From assembly GCA_025362395.1 (NCBI GenBank), contig JANYGK010000094.1, positions 1-64,000 of the forward strand: 64,000 bases of DNA, in the 5' to 3' direction. The DNA comes from Bacteroidota bacterium (lineage in GTDB: Bacteria > Bacteroidota > Bacteroidia > B-17B0 > Aurantibacillaceae). The position numbers and the translations under genes were made by a program. Positions 43,323-52,065 of this stretch are shown here, piece after piece; position 1 is the stretch's first letter, and each line of letters opens with the position of its first letter. The notes beneath the pieces are model-generated. The model was not told the DNA's origin and made no database searches. It was given only the letters and a program-made list of their open reading frames with translations.

Positions 43323-46274
43323 TTATAGTGGCATGCTTATCTTAAATGCGTCATATAAAGTCTTATGTATCTTTCCCCTGATGCCAAGCTTAGCCAATTT
43401 GTTTTCATCCGCATCAGGATAAACTCTGTTTGACAAAAACACAAAAATTAATCCGTTCTCAGGATCAGCCCAGGCAAATGTTCCCGTAAACCCGCTATGC
43501 CCATAGCTTGCCAAACTACACTCACCGGTTACGGGGCTGTCTTTTTTATCATCAAACTCGGGTTTATCAAAACACAGCCCCCTTCTGTTATCTAAAAATT
43601 GTGATGATGTGTATTGCTTAATAACATCAGCATCTAATATATTTTGTCCGGCATAAGAACCTTTATTTAAAAGCATTTGCATTACAACAGCTACATCAGT
43701 AGCATTACCAAATAAACCGGCATGGCCTGCAACCCCTCCCAACAAAGCAGCTCCTTGGTCGTGCACATACCCCCGAAGCAATTGTTTACGAAACTTTGTA
43801 TCATTTTCTGTCGGCGCAATTAAACTAATCGGGTAAACATCTAACGGCAAATACGTTAAGCCTATATTTAATGGTTTGTAAAATGTTTGTTGCACATAAA
43901 TATTTAAAGGTTGGCCTGTTTTATTTTCAATAATTTTTTTCGAAAAATAATAGCCCATATCGCTGTATAAATATTTTCCTTTTGTTTCAAGCTTACTTGC
44001 AGCTAATTGCTTATAAATAGTATCCGTATAACCGTTTACAATGTATAGGTTTTTGGCAACCTGTGTAGTATAAGCATCTGTTTTAGCAGTGCTGTAAAAC
44101 CCGGGTCTGTAATTATTTGCTTTATCCTGTGTTTTTAACCATAAAGGCAAAAAGGCCTGCATGCCTGATTGGTGGGTCAATATATCTTTATAAGATAAAT
44201 CGCCCTTATTAGTTTCTTTAAATTCCGGCAAATAATATCCGAGTGTTTGGTTGTAGTCAAATTGTTTTTGTTCCGTTAGTTTCATCAACGCTAACGACGT
44301 TGCTAAAATTTTTGTGAGTGAAGCAAGATCGTAAATGGTTTGGTCGGTTACTCTATCGGAAGCAGCATCATAGGTTAGTCTTCCAAAATTTTTACTGTAA
44401 AACACTTTGCCATTTTTAATAGCTACGACCTGGCAGCCGGGATATGCTTTTTGCTTTATTCCCGCCATAGCAATAGAATCAACCTGTTGTAATTTTACGG
44501 CATTCGCCCCTACTCTCTGCGGTTCTACAAACTGCAACCGTATTGTGTTTTTTAACGTTACACTTGTCCCAAGTCTAAATAAATTAGTGGAAACTGGTAA
44601 GCTACCATTAACGGGAATGGCACCCATAATAGCGTCTGCAGCTGCTCTCTGGTTAAAACCGGAATATTCGTATAATTCTAAAACAGAATTTGCCTTAGCA
44701 AGGTCCTGTAATTTATTTATTAAATAAGGGTTAGAGAATAAGCAGGTAATGGTTTTGTTTTGCTTATTTATCTTTGAGATCAGATCAACACTTCCATCGC
44801 TGCATCCAAAATTTTTATCCGGTTTAGCGGATGTTTTATTTACTTGAAGAATCACTAAATTATAATTTTTAAGCCTTGCTAACAGCGTATCTCTTTCTTT
44901 TTGCGTAGCGTCATGCTCTATTCCCAAATGCGCCACTTTAGCATATTTATTTAAGGTTCCCGAAAAAACATTCTCATTTTTATCGCCTACAGATACTTCT
45001 ACGATCTTTAAAGTATCTAAACGTTTTAAAGGGACTAAATATCCGTTGTTTTTAAGTAATGTCACCGAAGCCTCCGCTAGGCTGCTGTTCATAGCATCAG
45101 ATGCGGCCGTATTCAGATCATCATATAAATGTTTTGGGTTTACAAATTGATTTTTATTTAGACCGCACCAAAATTTTGCTTTCAATATTTTTTTACAACG
45201 GGCATCAATTTCCTCCTGTGTGATCTGTCCGTTAGTAACAGCAATTTTTATTTGCTCTATGGCTTTAGGAACATTTTCAGCAAACAACAATACATCATTG
45301 CCGGCAAGCAGGGCTTTTACATCTACCATTCCGGGTTCGTAAAAACTCGCAACCCCTTTCATGTTTAAAGCATCCGTAAATATAAGGCCTTTAAATCCCA
45401 ACTGTTGTTTTAGCAGGTCATTAATAATGTAAGGCGATAAGGTAGAGGCCGTATTTTTAGTGGTATCATAACATGGCACAAATAAATGTGCCACCATAAT
45501 ACTCGATAATCCCTGATCAAATAATTGCTTAAAGGGATAAAGTTCTAATGTATCTAATCGTTCCTTACAGCCTGTAATAATGGGTAAGGATTTATGTGAA
45601 TCCATATCTGTATCACCATGTCCCGGAAAATGTTTTCCATTGGCCATAACACCTTCCGCCTGCAACCCTTTCATGTACATAACTGCTTTATTGGCTACGT
45701 TATATTTATTTTCGCCAAAACTGCGCATCCCAATTACAGGATTTTCCGCGTTATTATTTATATCGGCTACCGGTGCAAAATTTACATGAATACCCATTCG
45801 TTTACATTCACGGGCAATTTGTTTACCCATTTCAAATATCAACGAGTCATTTTTAATAGCCCCTAACGTCATTTGACGAGGATATTTTGGTGTGCTGTCT
45901 AAACGCATGGCCAATCCCCATTCACCGTCAATCGAAATTAATAAAGGGGTTTTAGAGATGTTCTGATAATAATTATTCAGCTTCGCTTCCCGTATTGGGC
46001 CGCCCTGCATAAAAATTAATCCACCGATATGATAATTTTCAATCAGTTCACGGATCTCTCTTACATGTTTCATATCCTTATTACTGTAGGCGGCAACCAT
46101 AAATAATTGCGCTAAACGCTGATCGGGCGTTAAGGAATTTAAGACAGAATCGACCCAACGGTTTTCAGTTTTTAAAAAATCAGGGTCTGTTTTTATACTT
46201 CCGGTATCTGCAACAAATGCCGTAATAACAAGTAACGGAAATAAAAGTAAGGCTTTAGCAAAAAATTTAATCAT
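43323..46274 (-). CDS. Glycoside hydrolase family 3 / beta-lactamase-fold fusion
   Basis: A 983-residue exported protein made of two enzyme domains. Residues about 40-380 are a GH3 N-acetylglucosaminidase-type domain like NagZ: KHFPGHGDTDMDSH (214-227) is the NagZ His/Asp motif, and D301 (IFTDALNM) is the expected nucleophile. Residues about 590-980 are a serine beta-lactamase/PBP-like domain: S652-x-x-K655 (ASLTK), Y770-S-D772 (LYSDMG), and H926-S-G (GHSGFTGT) in place of KTG. The region 390-590 is a GH3 C-terminal-like subdomain. Both ends point to peptidoglycan: GlcNAc removal and peptide hydrolysis. Such fusions are common in this phylum; the exact substrate is not shown. Confidence 0.92.
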   Translation of the reverse strand: MIKFFAKALLLFPLLVITAFVADTGSIKTDPDFLKTENRWVDSVLNSLTPDQRLAQLFMVAAYSNKDMKHVREIRELIENYHIGGLIFMQGGPIREAKLNNYYQNISKTPLLISIDGEWGLAMRLDSTPKYPRQMTLGAIKNDSLIFEMGKQIARECKRMGIHVNFAPVADINNNAENPVIGMRSFGENKYNVANKAVMYMKGLQAEGVMANGKHFPGHGDTDMDSHKSLPIITGCKERLDTLELYPFKQLFDQGLSSIMVAHLFVPCYDTTKNTASTLSPYIINDLLKQQLGFKGLIFTDALNMKGVASFYEPGMVDVKALLAGNDVLLFAENVPKAIEQIKIAVTNGQITQEEIDARCKKILKAKFWCGLNKNQFVNPKHLYDDLNTAASDAMNSSLAEASVTLLKNNGYLVPLKRLDTLKIVEVSVGDKNENVFSGTLNKYAKVAHLGIEHDATQKERDTLLARLKNYNLVILQVNKTSAKPDKNFGCSDGSVDLISKINKQNKTITCLFSNPYLINKLQDLAKANSVLELYEYSGFNQRAAADAIMGAIPVNGSLPVSTNLFRLGTSVTLKNTIRLQFVEPQRVGANAVKLQQVDSIAMAGIKQKAYPGCQVVAIKNGKVFYSKNFGRLTYDAASDRVTDQTIYDLASLTKILATSLALMKLTEQKQFDYNQTLGYYLPEFKETNKGDLSYKDILTHQSGMQAFLPLWLKTQDKANNYRPGFYSTAKTDAYTTQVAKNLYIVNGYTDTIYKQLAASKLETKGKYLYSDMGYYFSKKIIENKTGQPLNIYVQQTFYKPLNIGLTYLPLDVYPISLIAPTENDTKFRKQLLRGYVHDQGAALLGGVAGHAGLFGNATDVAVVMQMLLNKGSYAGQNILDADVIKQYTSSQFLDNRRGLCFDKPEFDDKKDSPVTGECSLASYGHSGFTGTFAWADPENGLIFVFLSNRVYPDADENKLAKLGIRGKIHKTLYDAFKISMPL

Positions 46275-46393
46275 GTTGTAAGATACATATGCTACACTCT
46301 TTTAAAGATACAGAAACAAGATTGTTTTTAACAGCAACGTTTTGATAGCGTGACGTTAAAGATTCTTAAACTGAATTTTAATGAAAAAGAATT

Positions 46394-47014
46394 TTACTTT
46401 ATTCTGCCGGCGCCGGTATAGTATTTTTTATAATAAGGCTCATCCAGATCGCTTATAATAACACCTTTATGTGTAGAAGCGTGAACAAATTTATTGTGTT
46501 GTAAATAAACTCCTACATGTGAAACATTTTTTCCGTTAATGATAAAAAAAACAAGATCTCCCTCCTTCAGGTCCACCGCATTTACTCTTTTAGTTTCCTC
46601 ATAAATTGCCCTGGAGGAGGCTGCCACATTTTTATTGTAAATGGTTGAATACAGCACTCCCGCAAACCCCGAGCAATCAATACCGTTCCTATCCTTTCCG
46701 CCATACTTATAGGGTGCAGCATACCAGTCATCAATAAATTTATACAGTTTTTCATTTTTAATATCTGATTCCCCGACATTTAATTTTGTCGCATATTCTT
46801 TTTTAATTGAGCTTGAACCCGTTCCGGATTCAGATTTACCAACCGTTTTTTGTTCTTCTTCTTTTTTAGATTCAAGTTCAGGTTTTTTTACGGGGCTCGT
46901 TTTTTTTGCGGTTGGTTTAGTATTGGTTGCAACTGTTTTATGATGCTTACACGACATAATATAAATAACACATACCATTAATAGAGTGTAGTTAATATGT
47001 AGCTTAAATTGCAT
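46394..47014 (-). CDS. NlpC/P60-family lipoprotein (cell-wall peptidase)
   Basis: A 206-residue lipoprotein. N-terminal lipobox with C22 (VIYIMSCKHHK), a basic linker rich in K, T and S (23-75), and an NlpC/P60 domain with catalytic C114 (GIDCSGFAGVLY), H166 (VSHVGVYL) and third residue H178 (KFVHAS). These cysteine peptidases cut the gamma-D-Glu-diaminopimelate bond in peptidoglycan. Location is the outer- or inner-membrane periplasmic face. It is 119 bp downstream of the start side of the GH3-beta-lactamase gene on the same strand, consistent with a cell-wall remodelling group; its own promoter is not obvious. Confidence 0.92.
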   Translation of the reverse strand: MQFKLHINYTLLMVCVIYIMSCKHHKTVATNTKPTAKKTSPVKKPELESKKEEEQKTVGKSESGTGSSSIKKEYATKLNVGESDIKNEKLYKFIDDWYAAPYKYGGKDRNGIDCSGFAGVLYSTIYNKNVAASSRAIYEETKRVNAVDLKEGDLVFFIINGKNVSHVGVYLQHNKFVHASTHKGVIISDLDEPYYKKYYTGAGRIK

Positions 47015-47083
47015 TTACATAAAAATACGGCCTAATGGTAATCGTTATAAAAAAAGAAGAAAATGTTTTGTACACTCGGTTGT

Positions 47084-47731
47084 TTAAACCTTGTCTGAGT
47101 TCAAGTCTTCGTTGTGGTAATGTTTAGAAAACTTGGTAATTAAACGGTAAGCAATATATGCAAAAATAGGCGCTGCTATAACATCATAACTATAATGGAC
47201 ATGCTGCACTACCACACCAACCGACACGGCAACGGCTGCAACCAAAAACAGGTATTTAAGCGTTTTATTGGTTGAGAAAAAATAAAATAAAAACAAGGTA
47301 GCCGCGTGTCCGCTAAAAAAAAGATCTTTTAAATTTTCGTTACCGGCGTAGAATATATTTGTTAAAAATTCATCTCGCAAGGGAATAATGGTTATTGGCG
47401 GCTCTAAAGGAATAAAAAATAAGGTAACTATTCTTAATAACGTTAGCGACCCATACATTTGTATTAAATGCAGGAAACGATACGGTGATAAAAAAGCATA
47501 AACTAATCCTATTAACGCTGTGGAATAGGTTACAAAAAAAATAAAATCTGAAACATCCCTTGGTTTTATAAAATTAAGGATAGGATCATAAAATGTATGC
47601 CCTTGGCGCGTTTCAATATAAGCGAGTAAAGAGGCAAACCCTGTTAAAATAACAGATAAAATAATGATAGACGTAAAGAATCTATTTCTAAAATATGGAT
47701 TCGTTAACGCTATTTTCCAATTATATATCAT
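47084..47731 (-). CDS. PAP2-like (sphingomyelin synthase-type) membrane phosphatase/transferase
   Basis: A 215-residue membrane protein with six hydrophobic segments. The two catalytic motifs of the PAP2_C / sphingomyelin-synthase-like type are visible: LFFSGHAATLFLFYFFS and VQHVHYSYDVIAAPIFAYIAY (S-G-H ... H-Y-S-Y-D). In these enzymes the first His and second His/Asp form a triad for phospholipid head-group transfer or phosphate removal. Bacteroidota make sphingolipids, so a role in head-group handling is possible; plain lipid phosphatase is the alternative. No sphingolipid gene lies beside it. Confidence 0.8.
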   Translation of the reverse strand: MIYNWKIALTNPYFRNRFFTSIIILSVILTGFASLLAYIETRQGHTFYDPILNFIKPRDVSDFIFFVTYSTALIGLVYAFLSPYRFLHLIQMYGSLTLLRIVTLFFIPLEPPITIIPLRDEFLTNIFYAGNENLKDLFFSGHAATLFLFYFFSTNKTLKYLFLVAAVAVSVGVVVQHVHYSYDVIAAPIFAYIAYRLITKFSKHYHNEDLNSDKV

Positions 47732-47792
47732 TCATACAAGTATACGAATTTTGAAAACACCTAATTCTTAAAAGATGTAAACGTTACGAACA

Positions 47793-47823
47793 AAAAATGC
47801 CGATAACTTACCCCGGCATTTTT
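47793..47823. terminator. Bidirectional hairpin (ATGCCG / CGGCAT with A and T tracts)
   Basis: AAAATGCCG pairs with CGGCATTTT around an 11-nt loop. It lies 60 nt beyond the start of the PAP2 gene, so it must serve a transcript on the minus strand coming from the right or a short plus-strand one. Confidence 0.7.
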
Positions 47824-47950
47824 AAAGAGGAATTTAGTATGATTAAAAAATAAAGATCAGTAGCACAACTATTAAAAGAAAGTATAAATTTACACGATCA
47901 ATACAGGCCTCATTTAGTATTAATGATAAGAACAATTTAAGAGATTTAGC

Positions 47951-47984
47951 AAAAAAAATCCCGACTACCATAAGCAATCGGGAT
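47951..47984 (-). terminator. Second hairpin, terminator on the minus strand
   Basis: ATCCCGA (47958-47964) / TCGGGAT (47978-47984) with 13-nt loop; on the minus strand it is followed by eight T. It lies 38 nt before murB, which runs the other way, so no annotated minus-strand gene uses it. Confidence 0.6.
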
Positions 47985-48022
47985 AATTAAAAATCCGTCA
48001 ACTTATTTTAGGACTTACAACC

Positions 48023-49039
48023 ATGCAACTATCTTCCAACATATCACTTAAGCCTTTTAATACATTTGGTATTGAAGCAACGGCAAAATTATTTACCGTT
48101 ATTAATTCGGTTGAAGATATAAAAGAATTGTTGTTACATAAAGATTATAAAAGTAATCCTCACTTTATTTTAGGTGGTGGAAGTAATATTTTATTGACTC
48201 AAAATGTAAACGCACTGATTATTAAAAATGAATTAAAAGGAATTGAAATCGTTAAAGAAACAGAAGAGGATGTTTTAGTGAAATGCGCCGCCGGAGAGGT
48301 TTGGCATGAGTTTGTGATGTATTGTATTGCTAAAAATTTTGCAGGTATTGAAAACTTATCCTTAATTCCCGGCAATACGGGCGCAAGCCCCATGCAAAAT
48401 ATAGGAGCATACGGTGTTGAAATAAAAGACACATTTTATGAGCTGGAAGCAATTGATCTGCAAACCGGAAAATGTATTACTTTCTCAAAACAAGCGTGTG
48501 ATTTCGGTTACAGGGAAAGCATATTTAAACACCGGTATAAAAATCAGTTTATTATAACCTCTGTTACGTTCAAACTTTCAAAAAAACCGGTATTCCATAT
48601 TGAATATGGCGCCATTAAACAGGAATTAGATAACATGGGGATTTCCGAATTATCTATAAAATCTATTTCACAAGCGGTTATTAACATAAGAAGCAGCAAG
48701 CTTCCTGACCCTAAACAAATAGGTAACTCCGGCAGTTTTTTTAAAAACCCGGAAGTAACTAAAGAGACTTACGACCGTTTAAAAAATGAATTTCCGGCCT
48801 TAGTTGCATATCCATTAGTTAATTCAAATTACAAATTGGCGGCGGGTTGGCTCATTGAACAAAGCGGCCTTAAAGGCATGCGTAAAGGCGATGCAGGTGT
48901 ACATAAGCTGCAGGCATTGGTATTAGTGAATTACGGGAAAGCTACCGGGAAAGAGATTTATGATCTTTCTACGGAAGTATTGGAGGTTGTAAATCGAAAA
49001 TTTGGTGTGTTGCTGGAAAGAGAAGTCAATATTATATAG
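48023..49039 (+). CDS. murB: UDP-N-acetylenolpyruvoylglucosamine reductase MurB
   Basis: A 338-residue cytoplasmic FAD enzyme for the second step of UDP-MurNAc synthesis. Seen: NTFGIEATAKLFTVI (15-29), ILGGGSNILL (49-58, FAD), IPGNTGASPMQNIGAYGVEI (115-134), YRESIFKHRYKN, the catalytic Ser in NSGSFFKNPEV, and the C-terminal Glu in VLEVVNRKFGVLLEREVNII. The sequence with the YRESIFKxR segment and C-terminal extension indicates the E. coli-like (type I) form. First ATG used. Confidence 0.96.
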   Translation: MQLSSNISLKPFNTFGIEATAKLFTVINSVEDIKELLLHKDYKSNPHFILGGGSNILLTQNVNALIIKNELKGIEIVKETEEDVLVKCAAGEVWHEFVMYCIAKNFAGIENLSLIPGNTGASPMQNIGAYGVEIKDTFYELEAIDLQTGKCITFSKQACDFGYRESIFKHRYKNQFIITSVTFKLSKKPVFHIEYGAIKQELDNMGISELSIKSISQAVINIRSSKLPDPKQIGNSGSFFKNPEVTKETYDRLKNEFPALVAYPLVNSNYKLAAGWLIEQSGLKGMRKGDAGVHKLQALVLVNYGKATGKEIYDLSTEVLEVVNRKFGVLLEREVNII

Positions 49040-49267
49040 CAGGAAGAGATAAAAGAAACTAAAGGAAGAGAAGGACTCAAAAGATGAGATTAAAAAAGTA
49101 AGATTAAAAATCGTATTTGTGAAGATCGATCTCATACCTTTAATTTTATGCCTTTTATCGGGTAATCCTTCGCTTCAGTTTTTCCGTTCTTTTCTTTTCT
49201 TCTTCACTGCATCGTATACCCTATTTTAGGTATTTGTTTAGAAAGATTCTAAATATAGATTTGTGGC
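49040..49267. other. 228-bp intergenic region with promoter of the porin operon
   Basis: Apart from the promoter at 49233-49263, nothing else is recognisable. A pyrimidine-rich stretch (near 49180-49205) precedes it. Confidence 0.6.
49233..49263 (+). promoter_or_regulatory. Promoter of the porin/Rieske/imelysin/di-heme operon
   Basis: TTTG at 49233-49236 and TAGATTTG at 49256-49263, separated by 19 nt, a complete Bacteroidota consensus. The GTG start of the porin gene is 5 nt beyond the -7 box, so the transcript would be leaderless or nearly so. Confidence 0.75.
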
Positions 49268-50512
49268 GTGAAAAAACCATCTCCATTATTACAGAAAACA
49301 ATTTTATCAGTATTGGGCATAATTAGTGTTATGTCCTCTAATTCGCAGGTTATTACCCGCGAAGACTCTCTTAACGCAGGCTTAACGCCTAAAAACAGTC
49401 CTACTGTTATTTCCGGCTACGGGCAAGCCAAAGTGGAATATGATACGAGGCTTAAAACAGGAACCGCAAACTTAACCCGTAATGTTTTGTTTTTGGGGCA
49501 TCGTTTCTCTAATAAAATCTCTTTTTTCTCCGAATTGGAAATTGAAAACGCTAAAGTAGTTAGCGGTAGAGGTTCGGGAGAAATATCGATGGAACAGTTA
49601 TTTTTAAAATTTAACGTAAACAGGAGTACTTACTTAGTTGCGGGATTGTTTATTCCGCGTATAGGTATCATTAACGAAAATCATTTACCCACTACTTTTA
49701 ACAGTAACGACAGGCCTTTTGTAGAACAATTTGTTATTCCGTCCACATGGCGCGAGCTGGGAATTGGTGTATACGGACAAATTCCAAAAATTCCGGGTTT
49801 AAATTATTCTGCCGCTTTAATGAATGGCTTAAATTCGGGAAGTTTTAAACAGGGCACCGGTCTTAATGATGGTAAGTTTGAAGGCAGTAATGCTTCGGCA
49901 TCTAACCTTGCGGTAACCGGTGCGCTACTTTATTACGTAAACCATTTCAGGATCCAAGCATCTACTTACTATGGAGGGAGTGCGGGACTTTCTCAAAAAC
50001 AAGGCGATAGTTTAAAGCTCGACTACGGCGCATTTGGTACACCTGTATCTTTAAGCGAAGCCAATATTCAATATAACGGAACTAATGGCATCCACTTTAA
50101 AGCTTTGGGTTGTTTCGTATCTATAAAAGACGCTGATAAAATTAACCGCGCGTATGCAAACAATACACCGTCGGCCATGTATGGCTACTACGCGGAGTTA
50201 GGTTATAATTTGTTTCACCCTTTTACACGATTAAATTCCAGAAGCCTGTTATTATTTGTACGCTACGAAGCCATGAATTTAAATGCGCGATTACCTAAAA
50301 ACGGTATTGAGGATGGCCTTCAAAACAAACAATATATCATTGTAGGCCTTCATTTTCAGCCTCTTAAAGGTGTTTCTGTTAAGTTGGATTATGTACAACG
50401 TATTACCGGAGAGTACAACAAAATTTTATATGTAACCAATCCTTACGCAAGTAATACACCGTTTTATACTACTTACAATTTTATAAACCTTGGTATAGGT
50501 TACAGTTTTTAA
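49268..50512 (+). CDS. Outer-membrane porin (phosphate-selective porin O/P-like)
   Basis: A 414-residue exported beta-barrel protein. The signal peptide (LLQKTILSVLGIISVMSSNSQ) is preceded only by a GTG start at 49268, used because no ATG precedes it. The mature part alternates strands as in OprO/OprP-like porins: YGQAKVEYDTRL, FLGHRFSNKISFFSELEIENAKV, YLVAGLFIPRIGIINENHLPTTFNS (a porin-type loop), and YYAELGYNLFH ... LLLFVRYEAMNL; the end YNFINLGIGYSF has the terminal aromatic. It is the first gene of an operon with a Rieske protein, imelysin and a di-heme enzyme, so the likely cargo is a metal or metal complex. Confidence 0.9.
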   Translation: MKKPSPLLQKTILSVLGIISVMSSNSQVITREDSLNAGLTPKNSPTVISGYGQAKVEYDTRLKTGTANLTRNVLFLGHRFSNKISFFSELEIENAKVVSGRGSGEISMEQLFLKFNVNRSTYLVAGLFIPRIGIINENHLPTTFNSNDRPFVEQFVIPSTWRELGIGVYGQIPKIPGLNYSAALMNGLNSGSFKQGTGLNDGKFEGSNASASNLAVTGALLYYVNHFRIQASTYYGGSAGLSQKQGDSLKLDYGAFGTPVSLSEANIQYNGTNGIHFKALGCFVSIKDADKINRAYANNTPSAMYGYYAELGYNLFHPFTRLNSRSLLLFVRYEAMNLNARLPKNGIEDGLQNKQYIIVGLHFQPLKGVSVKLDYVQRITGEYNKILYVTNPYASNTPFYTTYNFINLGIGYSF

Positions 50513-50519
50513 TACTATA

Positions 50520-50954
50520 ATGGAACGACGCGATTTTGTAAAGACAACCTGTGTAAGCTGTATCGGCATATTAGGCGGAGGCACCTTGCTGAGCCTGCTT
50601 AATTCGTGTGCTCCGTTACCAGTACTTAAAACAAGTTCCAAAGAAAATACGCTTTTAATACCGGAAAGTTCTTTTATTGAAAAACAAACTGTACTGATCA
50701 TTAAAAACTCAAATCTGGAATTTGACATTTTACTGGTTAAGAAAAAAGATAACACATACAATGCACTTTATATGCAGTGCACGCATCAAAATCAACCTTT
50801 GGCCGCCACCAAAACAGGCTTGTTCTGTTCGGCGCACGGCAGCGCGTTTAACCTCAACGGGGAGGTAACGGTAGAGCCTGCTACACAATCCTTAAAAAAA
50901 TTTAAAACACAAACAGAAAACAACAACGTCATCATTTATTTAACCGCTTCATAA
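50520..50954 (+). CDS. Rieske [2Fe-2S] lipoprotein
   Basis: A 144-residue protein with a twin-arginine-type start (MERRDFVK), a hydrophobic stretch and a lipobox (LLSLLNSCAPL, C30), so it is exported by Tat and anchored as a lipoprotein. The Rieske cluster ligands are C87-T-H89 and C103-S-A-H106 (MQCTHQNQPL ... LFCSAHGSAFNL). It starts 7 nt after the porin stop. It has no respiratory complex neighbours (no cytochrome b or c1), so it is a free-standing electron carrier. Confidence 0.93.
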   Translation: MERRDFVKTTCVSCIGILGGGTLLSLLNSCAPLPVLKTSSKENTLLIPESSFIEKQTVLIIKNSNLEFDILLVKKKDNTYNALYMQCTHQNQPLAATKTGLFCSAHGSAFNLNGEVTVEPATQSLKKFKTQTENNNVIIYLTAS

Positions 50955-50975
50955 TTAATAATACAACCTTACCTA

Positions 50976-52052
50976 ATGAAAATATATATACTGCTTGGTT
51001 TCGCATCTATCCTTTTACTAAATGTTACAGCTTGTAAAAAACCAAAAAAAACAGATGATCCAAGTGCTGCCGACGACCAAAGTGTGGTAAGAAAAGCGGT
51101 ATTAACCGACATGGCGTCTAACGTTATTTATGCTACCTATACCGACATGGCCGCAAAATCAAACATACTCTATACAAGCCTTGTTACTTTCAGCGTTTCA
51201 TCAACGGTAAGTAATTTAACGGCGGCGCAACAAGCATGGAAGGATGTAAGAAGCTGTTGGGAGCAAGGGGAAGGATTTTTGTTTGGCCCTGTGAGTGTTG
51301 ATAACATTGACCCTCGTATTGATAGCTGGCCGATTGATTTTGCGCGCCAGGATTCCATATTGGCTTCTTCCGCTATATTTAACACTGCATACATTGATGG
51401 TTTAGAAGAATCCCTGAAAGGATTTCATCCTCTCGAATATTTAATTTTCGGTAAACATACTGATCCGACTCAATACACTCCCCGCGAAAAAGATTTAATT
51501 GTGGCTTTGGCAGATAATATAAAAACATTATGTAACACTGCCAAAGCATCATGGGATCCTGCTTTGGCTCATAACTACACATCAACCTTTGTAAATGCCG
51601 GTAATGGCGGAGTATACCCTACACAACGCGCGGCGTATGAAGAAGTAATTTCTGCTATGGCTGATATTTGTAATGAGGTAGCTAACGGAAAAATATCAGA
51701 ACCGTTTTTAAGCGGCAATGCGGCTTTAGAAGAATCTCCATTTGCGAAAAATTCGATGATCGATTTTACAAACAACATTAAAAGTGTTCAAAATATGTAT
51801 TTAGGTAAATACATTGCTGACGGTAAAGGTTTGGAAGATTTGATTAAAGCAACCAATATTGCAATGGACGGAGCCGTAAAAACGAAACTTAACAACGCTT
51901 TAACGGCTTTAGGTAATGTAACAATTCCTTTTGGCGATGCTATTACGCAACAACCTACACAACTTCAAAATTGCATAACAGCTCTCAACGATTTAAAAAC
52001 ATATTTAGAGAACGATGTAAAAACATACGTTCAATCTATTACTAATCCTTAA
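50976..52052 (+). CDS. Imelysin-family (insulin-cleaving metalloprotease-like) lipoprotein
   Basis: A 358-residue lipoprotein (lipobox LLLNVTAC, C20) with the imelysin fold: the GxHxxE motif is G149-F-H151-P-L-E154 in LKGFHPLEYLIFG, and other marks are AQQAWKDVRSCWEQGEGFLFGPV and IDPRIDSWPID. Imelysins are widely linked with iron uptake; they bind ferric or other metals rather than act as proteases in most studied cases. It starts 21 nt after the Rieske gene. The next gene is the di-heme enzyme. Confidence 0.93.
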   Translation: MKIYILLGFASILLLNVTACKKPKKTDDPSAADDQSVVRKAVLTDMASNVIYATYTDMAAKSNILYTSLVTFSVSSTVSNLTAAQQAWKDVRSCWEQGEGFLFGPVSVDNIDPRIDSWPIDFARQDSILASSAIFNTAYIDGLEESLKGFHPLEYLIFGKHTDPTQYTPREKDLIVALADNIKTLCNTAKASWDPALAHNYTSTFVNAGNGGVYPTQRAAYEEVISAMADICNEVANGKISEPFLSGNAALEESPFAKNSMIDFTNNIKSVQNMYLGKYIADGKGLEDLIKATNIAMDGAVKTKLNNALTALGNVTIPFGDAITQQPTQLQNCITALNDLKTYLENDVKTYVQSITNP

Positions 52053-52065
52053 TAATTTAAGCTTC

